A program made the translations under genes and the position numbers. A model generated the notes under the pieces. It worked only from the letters and a program-made list of their open reading frames with translations. It was not told the origin of the DNA and made no database searches. This document shows positions 1-7,864 of a DNA stretch of 64,000 nucleotides, one piece after another. Numbering within the stretch: the first letter of the stretch is position 1; the number at the start of each line of letters is the position of its first letter. The DNA is taken from contig NZ_JAROCC010000002.1 in NCBI RefSeq assembly GCF_030433715.1, positions 283,070 through 347,069 of the forward strand, in the 5' to 3' direction. This stretch comes from Sporosarcina highlanderae. Lineage in GTDB: Bacteria > Bacillota > Bacilli > Bacillales_A > Planococcaceae.

Positions 1-225
1 TTTACTAAGCTGTTTTTCGTTTACATACCCGTATTCAATCAGGCAGTACGCTTCAACATAGCCGCTGATTTTACCGTCGAGGTAGCTTACAAGTTCGAAT
101 TGCGATTTCCATTCATCCCAATGCTTTAGTTGATCGTAATCATCGAATGTTTCCAATTCCTCTTGCTCTTTCAGTAATTCATCATGATTCTTTTGCGCCA
201 ACATCCTCAAGTGTTCTTTTGTCAA
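1..225 (-). CDS. Hypothetical protein, partial (C-terminus beyond the window)
   Basis: This is an open frame running off the left edge with no stop inside the window. It starts with TTG at 225-223, seven to eight bases after AAGGAGG (234-240), which is a very good ribosome binding site and the main reason to call it. The 75 visible residues begin LTKEHLRMLAQK and contain an acidic, probably helical stretch (KEQEELETFDDYDQLKHW) followed by YLDGKISGYVEAYCLIEYGY. I do not recognise a family. No signal peptide or membrane segment is visible. It could be a small soluble protein or an accessory gene; function unknown. Confidence 0.6.
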   Translation of the reverse strand, partial: MTKEHLRMLAQKNHDELLKEQEELETFDDYDQLKHWDEWKSQFELVSYLDGKISGYVEAYCLIEYGYVNEKQLSK

Positions 226-317
226 TTTATACTCCTCCTTTTTTAAATTTGAATGCATCCGTCACTTATAGTTTCCGCAGGAAAGTATTTATTCTTACTT
301 TCTTACTTTCTTTAATA

Positions 318-372
318 GTTGTTAGCTCATTGTGAGTTCTTTGTTGGCTCTTTGTTAACTCGTTTGCTGGTC
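318..372. repeat. Degenerate 11-bp tandem repeat, five units
   Basis: Five consecutive 11-mers begin at 318, 329, 340, 351 and 362. They share the pattern KTTKNTNRNTC, for example TTTGTTGGCTC and TTTGTTAACTC. The array lies in the gene-poor gap between two small leftward reading frames. The period is about one DNA helical turn. No function is evident. Confidence 0.5.
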
Positions 373-444
373 CGCTCCCGTTTTGTTGATAGACGTCCCA
401 GTTTGCAAGGGTTATGAGCCTTTTTTTCTTTGTTGATTCATTTG

Positions 445-558
445 TTAGAAATCCGTATTTTTCAATTCGTTACAAAGCCGTGCTAACGTTTTGAACGGTG
501 ACGAATTAATTGGCTTGTCCTTCAGTTCCCTATGCAATTTCGGCAATCCTTTATCCAT
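445..558 (-). CDS. Small hypothetical protein, 37 aa
   Basis: This frame starts with ATG at 558-556, placed seven bases after AGGAGG, and ends at a TAA at 447-445. An earlier in-frame ATG at 564 touches the ribosome binding site and is unlikely to be used. The product begins MDKGLPKLHRELKDKP, is basic and soluble, and ends CNELKNTDF. No family is recognised. The perfect binding site supports translation, but the short length keeps the call uncertain. Its direction matches the partial gene at the window edge, so the two may belong to one accessory cluster. Confidence 0.45.
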   Translation of the reverse strand: MDKGLPKLHRELKDKPINSSPFKTLARLCNELKNTDF

Positions 559-703
559 TTCCATTCCTCCTTTTCATGATTGGTTCTATCACTATCTATA
601 TAGACATGAACAGGGGAAAAGGATACTTTGATATTTCGGTGTTACTTCCCCATTCACCTCATATACTGTAGAGGTTGTTTACTTTTACTGGAGGGGGAAT
701 GAA

Positions 704-1900
704 GTGAATATTACGGTGCGACCGGGGGATTCGCTTTGGTATTATAGCCAGTTGTTTAGGGTCCCGCTTCAATTGATCATAGATTCGAATCGTGATGCGA
801 ATTTGCAGGTGTTATCAGTGGGACAACAGATTCGAATTCCAGGATATGTGGCGTATGAGGTGCAGGTTGCTCAGGGAGATACTTTGTGGTTGATCGCGCA
901 GCGAAGAAATGTCCCTCTTGAGGCGATTTTTCTTGTGAATCCATTGTTGGATCCGAACCGCCTGCAAGTCGGGCAGACCATCCGGGTTCCCTTGCGCATT
1001 ACATGGAGGCTTGTCAACGGAAAGCAGACGTATAGCTATGCGATGATGCTTACGGACTTAAGAAGGCTTCAATCCGTGTATCCTTTCTTACTGAACACTT
1101 CAATCGGTAATTCGGTTCTTGGAAGGAACATTCCTGAGATTCGTCTTGGGACCGGATCAAAACGGGTTCATTACAATGCTTCCTTCCATGCGAATGAATG
1201 GATTACAACGCCTGTTGTTATGACCTTCCTCAATGACTATTTGCTTGCTCTGACGAATCAAACTCCGATTCGGGGCTTGTCCATGTTCCCTTTGTACCAA
1301 CAATCTACCTTGTCCATTGTCCCAATGGTGAATCCTGACGGCGTCACACTTGTTCAGCAGGGGCCGCCGGATACGGAGCCGTGGAGAACGAGAGTTGTGC
1401 AATGGAATAATGGTAGTACGGATTTTTCTGGGTGGAAAGCGAATATACGAGGTGTCGATTTGAATGATCAGTTTCCGGCGTTATGGGAATTGGATCGGCA
1501 ACAGCCACGTAATCGGAAAACCCCCGGTCCGCGTGATTACAGCGGAGAACGACCGCTCTCGGAACCGGAAGCGATTGCGATGGCAGACTTGACGAGAGAG
1601 CGGGATTTTGCGTGGGTGCTTGCATTCCATACACAAGGCAAGGTGATCTATTGGGGATTCCAGGGACTGGAACCGCCTGAGTCTGAAACGATGGTCAATG
1701 AGTTTAGCCGGGTAAGCGGCTACGAGCCGATTCAATCAATTGAAAGCTACGCCGGCTACAAGGATTGGTTTATTCAAGATTGGCGAAGGCCGGGATTCAC
1801 TGTCGAGTTAGGCTCTGGGATCAATCCATTGCCAATTAGTCGGTTTGATGAGATTTATGAAGAGGCGTTGGGGATATTTCTTGCTGGATTGTATTTATAG
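704..1900 (+). CDS. LysM-containing M14 carboxypeptidase (gamma-D-glutamyl-diamino acid endopeptidase type)
   Basis: This is a zinc peptidase predicted to cut the gamma-D-Glu-diaminopimelate bond of murein peptides at the cell wall. Two LysM peptidoglycan-binding domains lie at about residues 2-46 and 50-96. The M14 catalytic domain follows from about 100. Visible active-site residues are zinc ligands H162 and E165 (HANEW), the third ligand H309 (AFHTQG) and the catalytic E368 (FTVELG). Length 398 aa is normal for the YqgT/endopeptidase I group. The start is GTG at 704 behind GGAGGGGG at 690-697. There is no obvious signal peptide, as in several spore or wall LysM enzymes of this group. The protein is also similar in architecture to generic LysM-M14 proteins, so exact bond specificity is inferred. 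Confidence 0.9.
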   Translation: MNITVRPGDSLWYYSQLFRVPLQLIIDSNRDANLQVLSVGQQIRIPGYVAYEVQVAQGDTLWLIAQRRNVPLEAIFLVNPLLDPNRLQVGQTIRVPLRITWRLVNGKQTYSYAMMLTDLRRLQSVYPFLLNTSIGNSVLGRNIPEIRLGTGSKRVHYNASFHANEWITTPVVMTFLNDYLLALTNQTPIRGLSMFPLYQQSTLSIVPMVNPDGVTLVQQGPPDTEPWRTRVVQWNNGSTDFSGWKANIRGVDLNDQFPALWELDRQQPRNRKTPGPRDYSGERPLSEPEAIAMADLTRERDFAWVLAFHTQGKVIYWGFQGLEPPESETMVNEFSRVSGYEPIQSIESYAGYKDWFIQDWRRPGFTVELGSGINPLPISRFDEIYEEALGIFLAGLYL

Positions 1901-1925
1901 AGGAATTTAACTTGCGGGCGGGGAT

Positions 1926-2036
1926 TTTATGCGTGCTTTTGGGGATTTATGCGTATCTATACGGATTTATAAGCTTTTGTAGCAATTTATGCGTAATTCT
2001 GGAGCGTTATGCGTGAGAATCGAGATTTATGCGTTT
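1926..2036. repeat. 20-bp period tandem array, TTATGCGT family
   Basis: Six units with core TTATGCGT begin at 1927, 1947, 1967 (degenerate), 1987, 2007 and 2027, exactly 20 bp apart. Between cores lie about 12 variable bases. The array sits between two convergent genes, just after the M14 peptidase stop. A second array of the same family lies in the opposite orientation at 57023-57110. A 20-bp period shifts the reading frame at every unit, so it is unlikely to be protein coding. Confidence 0.9.
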
Positions 2037-2052
2037 ATGAGTTTATTCCACT

Positions 2053-2080
2053 AAAAAACCTCACGTCGGGTGAGGTTTTA
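2053..2080. terminator. Bidirectional intrinsic terminator
   Basis: A CCTCAC/GTGAGG stem is flanked by A and T runs on both sides, so it can end transcription from both directions. It separates the M14 peptidase from the DDAH-family gene and overlaps the latter's stop codon. Confidence 0.75.
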
Positions 2081-2929
2081 TTTCCTTTCGAGGGGCATTG
2101 AACAGCATCTGAACGAGCCGCCGGATTTGATGATTTCGGAGAAGTCGACTTCGATGACTTCGAATCCGTGCGCGCGCATTGCGGCGTTTACGTTTTCGTT
2201 TTGTGGAAGGCTAAATACTTTGCCGCCTCCAATGGATAATACATTTGTGCCCATTGTAAATTGTTCTTCCGGTGATACTTCGATCAGCTTGTATTTCTGT
2301 GACAGCATTTCAACCATGTCCGCAGAAAGCGCTTCGGGGAAAATGAGACCGACTTCGGGTGATAATATATTGAATACGCAGTCGAGGTGCAAGTATTTCT
2401 CATTGAACGGGACGCGGATAATGTCGTGTTTCGGCAAATCACGTTGTAAGTTGCGAACAGCTTTGTCGGATGTCCGGCTGCTGATGCCGACATATACTTT
2501 GTTGCGGTCGACGATGACGTCCCCGCCTTCGACTCGATCAGTTGTCGTTTGATATTCGATGTTTTCATCCTCAAGAAATTCCTCAAGCACCTCTTCTTCC
2601 CCTTTGCGAATGTCGCTCGCCATCTCCGCGACAAACACTTCATCGCCAACAGTGAAACCGATATCGCGCGTGAAAACCTGCTCGGGAAATTTTTCGGAGG
2701 AAGGGAGTGTGATCACTTCGACGCCATGTGCTACAAGTAGCTGTTCGAACTCCTGATGTTGCTTCATCGCTAATTCTGTATCGATGTTTTCCTCAGCGTA
2801 TTTCTTTTGAGTATCATTGATGACATCTTCGATTGCCATAAACTTTGGCTTGCAAAGGATAACTCTCTTTAACGTATCATATTCTGTATTAACACTCGTT
2901 TTTGATTGATCTTCCACAGGGGAACTCAT
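2078..2929 (-). CDS. Dimethylarginine dimethylaminohydrolase (DDAH) family guanidino hydrolase
   Basis: The product is a 283-residue member of the amidinotransferase/DDAH superfamily, which hydrolyses guanidino-modified arginines to citrulline and an amine. Family landmarks seen are FTRD near residue 86, EGGD near 134, the catalytic histidine in HLDC near 181, and the catalytic cysteine in the C-terminal GSFRCCSMP near 275. The chosen start is ATG 2929, eight bases after GGAGG. An upstream GTG at 2944 coincides with the binding site and was rejected. The gene is divergent from a YqcI/YcgG-family gene. Substrate cannot be fixed from sequence; agmatine or arginine deiminases of the same fold are alternatives, but overall similarity favours DDAH. 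Confidence 0.87.
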   Translation of the reverse strand: MSSPVEDQSKTSVNTEYDTLKRVILCKPKFMAIEDVINDTQKKYAEENIDTELAMKQHQEFEQLLVAHGVEVITLPSSEKFPEQVFTRDIGFTVGDEVFVAEMASDIRKGEEEVLEEFLEDENIEYQTTTDRVEGGDVIVDRNKVYVGISSRTSDKAVRNLQRDLPKHDIIRVPFNEKYLHLDCVFNILSPEVGLIFPEALSADMVEMLSQKYKLIEVSPEEQFTMGTNVLSIGGGKVFSLPQNENVNAAMRAHGFEVIEVDFSEIIKSGGSFRCCSMPLERK

Positions 2930-3055
2930 ACATTCATCCTCCACATCTTTTACTCCATCTCAACTATTCCCACTTATGTTTGAACTAAACCAGAAGTTTT
3001 ATGCTCCCCTGACAGGGAAAGTAAATAACCGAGTATGAGATGGAGGGGAAAGAGA

Positions 3056-3799
3056 TTGATAAATGAAAAGACAAATACGTTGATGACGAAAGAGGATTTT
3101 GCAGCTCGGCTTGATTTGCCGGAGTGGCTATTGGAAAGCTATCGGACGTTCCATGAAACCGTGACGGATAAGACGTTTCCGTGCTATTTCGGCATGGGCG
3201 GCGAATTGAAGGGTGAATTACGTTATGCATATGTGACGCAGAAGGATTGGTCAAACTTGCCTTCTGCACTTTCTGCATTTTTGAAGTTGTTCGATGATCC
3301 GAAGCATAAACGGCATGGACTGTTCGTCTTCGTGGAGCCATTTGAAACGGAATCTGATTTGGAGGCGTATCGGAAGCAGTTTTGGGACATTCTGCAATAT
3401 TTGCATGAGGTGGATGAGGTGGAATGGCCAGCTGATAGTCCACGTGACCCCGATCATTATTTGTGGGATTTCCATTTTGGCGGCGAGCCGATTTTCGTGT
3501 TCGGGAATGCGCCTGCCTATAAGCAGCGAAAGACAAGGGACTTAGGGCAATCAATGGTGTTAGGCTTCCAACCAAGACGTATTTTCGAAGGTTTGAAGGG
3601 CACCGAAAAAGGGGGCATTATGTCGCGCGAAAAGGTCCGTGAACGTGTCGAAGTGTGGGATCAATTGCCGAAGCATCCGGATATAAGCCATTACGGAGAC
3701 CCGACCCATAATGAATGGAAGCAATTCTTCATCGGCGATGACATTGAACCGATTGTCGGGAAATGTCCGTTTTCGCATAAAGCGATGAAAAGTGAATGA
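3056..3799 (+). CDS. YqcI/YcgG family protein (putative heme-dependent N-oxygenase family)
   Basis: This 247-residue protein carries signature blocks of the YqcI/YcgG family: FPCYFG near the N-terminus, DPDHYLWDFHFGGEP in the middle, and KHPDISHYGDPTHNEWKQF near the end. From memory, the guanitoxin enzyme GntA, a heme-dependent guanidino N-hydroxylase, is assigned to this family; most members are uncharacterised. The preferred start is TTG 3056, nine bases after GGAGG (3042-3046). The longer frame from ATG 3035 has the binding site inside it. It is divergent from the DDAH-family gene, which also handles guanidino compounds, so a shared substrate is possible. That link is inference. Confidence 0.8.
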   Translation: MINEKTNTLMTKEDFAARLDLPEWLLESYRTFHETVTDKTFPCYFGMGGELKGELRYAYVTQKDWSNLPSALSAFLKLFDDPKHKRHGLFVFVEPFETESDLEAYRKQFWDILQYLHEVDEVEWPADSPRDPDHYLWDFHFGGEPIFVFGNAPAYKQRKTRDLGQSMVLGFQPRRIFEGLKGTEKGGIMSREKVRERVEVWDQLPKHPDISHYGDPTHNEWKQFFIGDDIEPIVGKCPFSHKAMKSE

Positions 3800-3806
3800 T
3801 TGATGT

Positions 3807-3845
3807 AAAAAGGGGCCGATGGATTATTTTCGGCCCCTTTTCATA
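3807..3845 (+). terminator. Intrinsic terminator of the YqcI-family gene
   Basis: A strong AAGGGGCCGA/TCGGCCCCTT stem is followed by TTTTCAT, eight bases after the stop codon. Confidence 0.85.
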
Positions 3846-3955
3846 TTTCCCAGGTTTCATTTCCCGCTGGATTCCACTGAGGAATACAGCCAACACAACA
3901 TTCCTCGGCAATAGTTGACGAAATATTTCCCGAAGTGTGTCGATTTCCCGGGAAA

Positions 3956-5296
3956 TCACTCATTATTTCCTGTCGATTTTTCGGTTATTGCCCTGCCGAT
4001 TCCATAATACATATTCATTTCCGTCTCAGGCACCATGCTGCCACCGGTTGCCCAAACGAGATGGGTTGCGTTCGACGAATCAGCTAAGGGGATTTGATGA
4101 CGAATTGCTTGAATCGGGCCTGTCATTCCGGCAAGTGCGGATGGTTCAAGCCGGATGTTTTCTGTGTCTGCAATCATTGTAAGCAGTTCAAACATCGTAT
4201 TATCTGATATTGTGTAGCAACCTTCAAGCAATGGCTCCATCTTTTTACCGACGAAACCTGATGGTGTTCCTACCGCAAGCCCGTCAGCAGCTGTTTGATT
4301 GTCTAAATTGAAGTCTGCTACGGATACTTTGTCATGCAAGCCCGTCATCATGCCGATTGTCATGCATGGGGAATGTGTCGGTTCGGCGAAGAAGCAATGG
4401 ACATTGTCGCCGAACTGAAGCTTCAATCCGAAAGCGACTCCTCCTGGCCCCCCACCTACTCCGCAAGGTAAATAGACGAATAATGGATGGTCGTTATCGA
4501 CTTTTATTTCCCGCTCTCTTAATTGGGACTCGACTCTTTCACCTGCCACTGCATAGCCAAGGAAAAGGTCGATCGAATTTTCATCATCGACAAAATGACA
4601 GAGCGGATCGGCTTCTGCCTGGCGCCTTCCTTCTTCGACTGCTTTGCTGTAATCGTCAGCATATTCGACAACCGTTACCCCTTTTTCCCGTAAAAGATCC
4701 TTCTTCCATTGCTTGGCGTCAGCGGACATATGGACGGTGACATTGAAACCTAACTTAGCGCTCATAATTCCGATGCTTAGCCCTAAATTCCCCGTCGATC
4801 CGACAGCTATTTTATGTTTTGCAAATAAATTTCGGAATTCCGGCTCTGCGAATTTTGTATAATTCTCGTCCGTTTTGATAAGTCCATGCACAAGGGCAAG
4901 GGTTTCTGCATGCTTCAGTACTTCATAGATGCCGCCACGTGCTTTGATGGAGCCTGAAATGGGAAGCGCGTTATCCTGTTTTAATAGCAATTCCCCAGGG
5001 ATTTGCGTTTCGTATTTTGCGGCAAGGGATTGTTTCATTTTAGGTATTGGCGTGATTGGAGATTCAATGATTCCTTTTGAACTTGCAGTTTCGGGAAATA
5101 CTTTTTCGATATAGGGGGCGAAGCGTTTCAGACGGTTGCTTGCATCTTTCACGTCTTCCGCGGAGATGCCGGATTGGGCAATCCCTGTTGCGCTGTCACT
5201 GTTCGATGGATTTCGCCATAGTACTTCTTTTTTTTCGATGATTTCTTGTAAGAGTGGCAGCTTCTTAATCCACTTTTCTTTTTTGGTTTGATTCAC
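3956..5296 (-). CDS. dsdA: D-serine ammonia-lyase
   Basis: This PLP enzyme converts D-serine to pyruvate and ammonia, which detoxifies D-serine and uses it as nitrogen or carbon. Length 446 aa matches DsdA. The PLP lysine is K118 in SGSIKARGG, and the phosphate-binding glycine loop is GSTGNLG at 166-172. The DsdA-type block [11 protein letters not shown] precedes the lysine, and a glycine-rich [11 protein letters not shown] lies near residue 290. The start is GTG 5296 behind GGGAGG. It is monocistronic as far as can be seen. A diaminopropionate ammonia-lyase is the nearest alternative, but the motif set is that of DsdA. Confidence 0.93.
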   Translation of the reverse strand: MNQTKKEKWIKKLPLLQEIIEKKEVLWRNPSNSDSATGIAQSGISAEDVKDASNRLKRFAPYIEKVFPETASSKGIIESPITPIPKMKQSLAAKYETQIPGELLLKQDNALPISGSIKARGGIYEVLKHAETLALVHGLIKTDENYTKFAEPEFRNLFAKHKIAVGSTGNLGLSIGIMSAKLGFNVTVHMSADAKQWKKDLLREKGVTVVEYADDYSKAVEEGRRQAEADPLCHFVDDENSIDLFLGYAVAGERVESQLREREIKVDNDHPLFVYLPCGVGGGPGGVAFGLKLQFGDNVHCFFAEPTHSPCMTIGMMTGLHDKVSVADFNLDNQTAADGLAVGTPSGFVGKKMEPLLEGCYTISDNTMFELLTMIADTENIRLEPSALAGMTGPIQAIRHQIPLADSSNATHLVWATGGSMVPETEMNMYYGIGRAITEKSTGNNE

Positions 5297-5390
5297 CCTA
5301 TTTCCTCCCTGTCTGAATGGTTTGATTTAGTATAGCATGCAACGAGGCCGAATTATTTATTTAAAAAACTTCGGCTTGGCCAAAAGAATC

Positions 5391-5642
5391 CTATGGGAAG
5401 TCTACACGATTCTATGGGAAGTCGGCGACGGTCTACGGGAACTCAACGCGAGTCTATGGGAAGTCGGCAGCACTCTACGGGAACTCAACGCGAGTCTATG
5501 GGAAGTCGGCAGCACTCTACGGGAACTCAACGCGATTCTATGGGAAGTCGACAACGATATACGGGAACTCAACGCGATTCTATGGGAAGTCGACAACACT
5601 CTACGGGAACTCAACATGATTCTATGGGAAGTCTGCTACGTT
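5391..5642. repeat. 21-bp period tandem array, TATGGGA/TACGGGA family, 12 units
   Basis: Twelve units start at 5391, 5412, 5433 and so on to 5622, exactly 21 bp apart. Two unit types, CTATGGGAAGTC and CTACGGGAACTC, mostly alternate, giving a 42-bp higher-order repeat. Because 21 is a multiple of three the array is open in several frames (one reads as LWEV/LREL heptads), but no ribosome binding site precedes the 116-codon frame. It lies between dsdA and a decayed phosphatase gene. Confidence 0.95.
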
Positions 5643-5728
5643 CTTGGTATCATTGCCCTCTGCACACACCACCGACATTCGATATGAATACGCTAATACT
5701 AACAACGTCAATGATGGTGGTGATTTGC

Positions 5729-6290
5729 ATGGAGAGTGCGGGGATTTTGGCAGGGCCAATTTTACGGCGAGTGGATACGGAATCTGTTACCTTTTGGGTG
5801 GCAACAAACCGTCCAGTAAGGATGGACTCAGCCATTTATCGTCTTGAAAATATTTTTCCACATCGCACCACTACGACTTTGAAAACTATAAAAGCAGGCC
5901 ATCGTCTGTTCATTCACCTGTTGCAGGTGCGTGGGCAATATCCAACGGATACGCTCCTTGGATACGATCTGCTTTTTCGCAATGGGAAAAAAACCTATAA
6001 TCTAGCCAGCCTTAGCTTGAATACTAAAAATGAAGGTTCCATTCCCTTTGATGGGCTTCTTTACCCTTCGTTTTTCATCCCCGCTTCAGCAACTCCAATA
6101 TTTCTATATGCATTTTGCAGGAATTTTCCCAGGAAAGGGGATGATGCAATCGTTGCAGAGGATACGCTTTTACAAGAGTCGGCCCGTAACGTTTTTAAGT
6201 TGGGCCAATGAGCCACAATGGTTCGAGGAGGGGTTCCTACAGTCGAAGAGATGTTATTTCGACGGGTTCATTGTTGATTCAGCTGCTTAA
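5729..6290 (+). pseudogene. Decayed PhoD-like metallophosphatase (N-terminal remnant)
   Basis: From ATG 5729 the frame reads MESAGILAGPILRRVDTESV, then TFWVATNRPV, the typical opening of PhoD-like or alkaline phosphatase D proteins. Further on it has LLYPSFFIPAS and CRNFPRKGDDAIVAEDTLL, matching the family region just before the catalytic GDQIYADD block. The frame then ends at a TGA (6209-6211). A neighbouring frame continues with SRPVTFLSWANEP to about 6290, suggesting a frameshift, and everything beyond is lost. The metal-binding catalytic domain is absent. There is no good ribosome binding site. The family assignment is from recognised motifs and no alignment was run. Confidence 0.7.
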
Positions 6291-6383
6291 ACGTTATTTA
6301 TTAATATAAGTACTTTGCATGATAATAAGAAATAGCTTCGCCGGATGAGTGTGTCCGGCGGGCATTTTTGCAATTGATTGACT

Positions 6384-6416
6384 AAAAGGGCCGCCCGCAT
6401 TGGGCAGCCCTTTCCC
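6384..6416 (-). terminator. Intrinsic terminator of the kyn operon
   Basis: On the minus strand the stem AGGGCTGCCC/GGGCGGCCCT is followed by TTTT, immediately after the kynA stop. A second GC-rich hairpin (CGCCGGA/TCCGGCG at 6342-6361) with GGCATTTTT reads the other way and may stop rightward transcription. Confidence 0.8.
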
Positions 6417-7235
6417 TCATAACTTCGTCCGCACTTCCCAGAGTTCCGGGAAGAATTGATGGTCAAGGACAGATTTTAAGTATTTTACGCCGGACGAGCC
6501 CCCGGTGCCTGTTTTAGAGCCGATAATGCGCTCCACCGATTTCATATGTCGGAAGCGCCATTGCTGATGGCTATCCTCGATATCGACAAGCTTTTCAGCA
6601 AGCTGATACAAATCCCAATAACGGTCTACGTCTCGATACACTTCGAGCCAAGCTGCCGCCACGGTTGGATCGCCTTGATACGTTATCGAGAAATCGCGGG
6701 CTAACAAATCCGGGTTGATCGGGAAGCCTGCTCGACGAAGTGCATGGATTGCCACGTCGTAAATTCCTGGTGCCTCATAGGCAGTCTTTAACTCGCGGGC
6801 AAGCTCTTGATCCTTCTCGTAAATCTTCAAAATATGCGCTTGCTTATAACCCAACGCGAATTCAATAAGCCGATTCTGATACGACTGGAATCCTGACGCT
6901 CGGCCAAGGCTTTCGCGGAACTCCGTGTATTCGGCTGGCGTCAATGTCGAAAGGACATCCCATGCCTGGATGATCTGCTCTTGCACCCTTGAAACACGCG
7001 CAAGCATTTTGAACGCCTCCGGAAGTTCATCCTTCTCGATTGACTGGATTGCAGCATTGAGTTCATGCAAAATAAGCTTCATCCATAACTCTTTCACTTG
7101 GTGGATGACGATGAACAGCATTTCATCGTGATGGCCGGATAAGCGTTCTTGGCTTGATAAAATCTTATCCAATCGTAAGTATTCACCATACGTCATATTG
7201 TCTTTGAAATCAGTATGAATCCCTTTTTCGCTCAC
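6417..7235 (-). CDS. kynA: Tryptophan 2,3-dioxygenase
   Basis: This heme enzyme opens the indole ring of L-tryptophan to N-formylkynurenine, the first step of the kynurenine pathway. Family marks are MTYGEYL at the N-terminus, the active-site histidine in [17 protein letters not shown] for substrate contact, and the proximal heme histidine in [13 protein letters not shown] followed by GTGGSSG. Length of about 272 aa is usual. The start is GTG 7235, whose G and T overlap the kynB stop and which has AGGA about ten bases upstream. GTG 7244 is the other option. It is the last gene of kynU-kynB-kynA, with a terminator right behind. Confidence 0.95.
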   Translation of the reverse strand: MSEKGIHTDFKDNMTYGEYLRLDKILSSQERLSGHHDEMLFIVIHQVKELWMKLILHELNAAIQSIEKDELPEAFKMLARVSRVQEQIIQAWDVLSTLTPAEYTEFRESLGRASGFQSYQNRLIEFALGYKQAHILKIYEKDQELARELKTAYEAPGIYDVAIHALRRAGFPINPDLLARDFSITYQGDPTVAAAWLEVYRDVDRYWDLYQLAEKLVDIEDSHQQWRFRHMKSVERIIGSKTGTGGSSGVKYLKSVLDHQFFPELWEVRTKL

Positions 7236-7864
7236 CCTTCCCACTTCCTAACGACCGCGCGGACCGGACTTCCGTCTCCGCCTTTAATTGGCAAAGGCAA
7301 AGCAATTAATTCATAATCTCCGGGCTCAACTGATGCAAGGACTATATTTTCTAAAATGAGCACTCCGTTATCATGGAGGGAATGGTGTGCATCAAGCGTC
7401 TTGCTTAGTTCCGGATCGACGGATGGCGTATCGATACCTAACAGTCTTACCCCTCTTTCCTTCAATAAAGGACCGATGTCTCGACGTAAAAATGTGTACG
7501 TTTCTGGAAAAACGTCTGCATCGGGCCGGCTAAGTGTTTTTAATAAAATACGTTCAGCACCACCGAAATCGATTTGTTCCAAATCTGAATGCCCCACGCT
7601 TTCAAGGCCCGTCACATCGATGACCCTTGCCTTCCCGATATAGATGTCAATCGGCAGTTCATCCACTTTCAAGCCATCATTGTCATAGTGAAAAGGCGCA
7701 TCGATATGCGTCCCCGTATGCATGCTTGTCGTCATCTGTCCGATATTAACTGAACCCGTATCCGCTTTCAAAAACTTCACTTCATAGTGGAATGGCGTGT
7801 CCCCCGGCCATTCGGCTATACCGTTGTGCAACGGCTGCGATATATCAATCCACTTCCCCGTCAT
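7232..7864 (-). CDS. kynB: Kynurenine formamidase (bacterial cyclase-like type)
   Basis: The enzyme hydrolyses N-formylkynurenine to kynurenine and formate. The 210-residue protein has the cyclase-family metal motif [11 protein letters not shown] near residue 50 and GIDTPSVDP near 145, both typical of KynB. The ATG overlaps the kynU stop (ATGA), which indicates translational coupling. Position between kynU and kynA confirms the role. Confidence 0.95.
   Translation of the reverse strand: MTGKWIDISQPLHNGIAEWPGDTPFHYEVKFLKADTGSVNIGQMTTSMHTGTHIDAPFHYDNDGLKVDELPIDIYIGKARVIDVTGLESVGHSDLEQIDFGGAERILLKTLSRPDADVFPETYTFLRRDIGPLLKERGVRLLGIDTPSVDPELSKTLDAHHSLHDNGVLILENIVLASVEPGDYELIALPLPIKGGDGSPVRAVVRKWEG

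Noticed and set aside
5337..5687. 116-codon frame across the 21-bp repeats reading as LWEV/LREL heptads
   Set aside because: No ribosome binding site, other frames are equally open because the period is a multiple of three, and unrelated arrays with a 20-bp period cannot code. Kept as a repeat.
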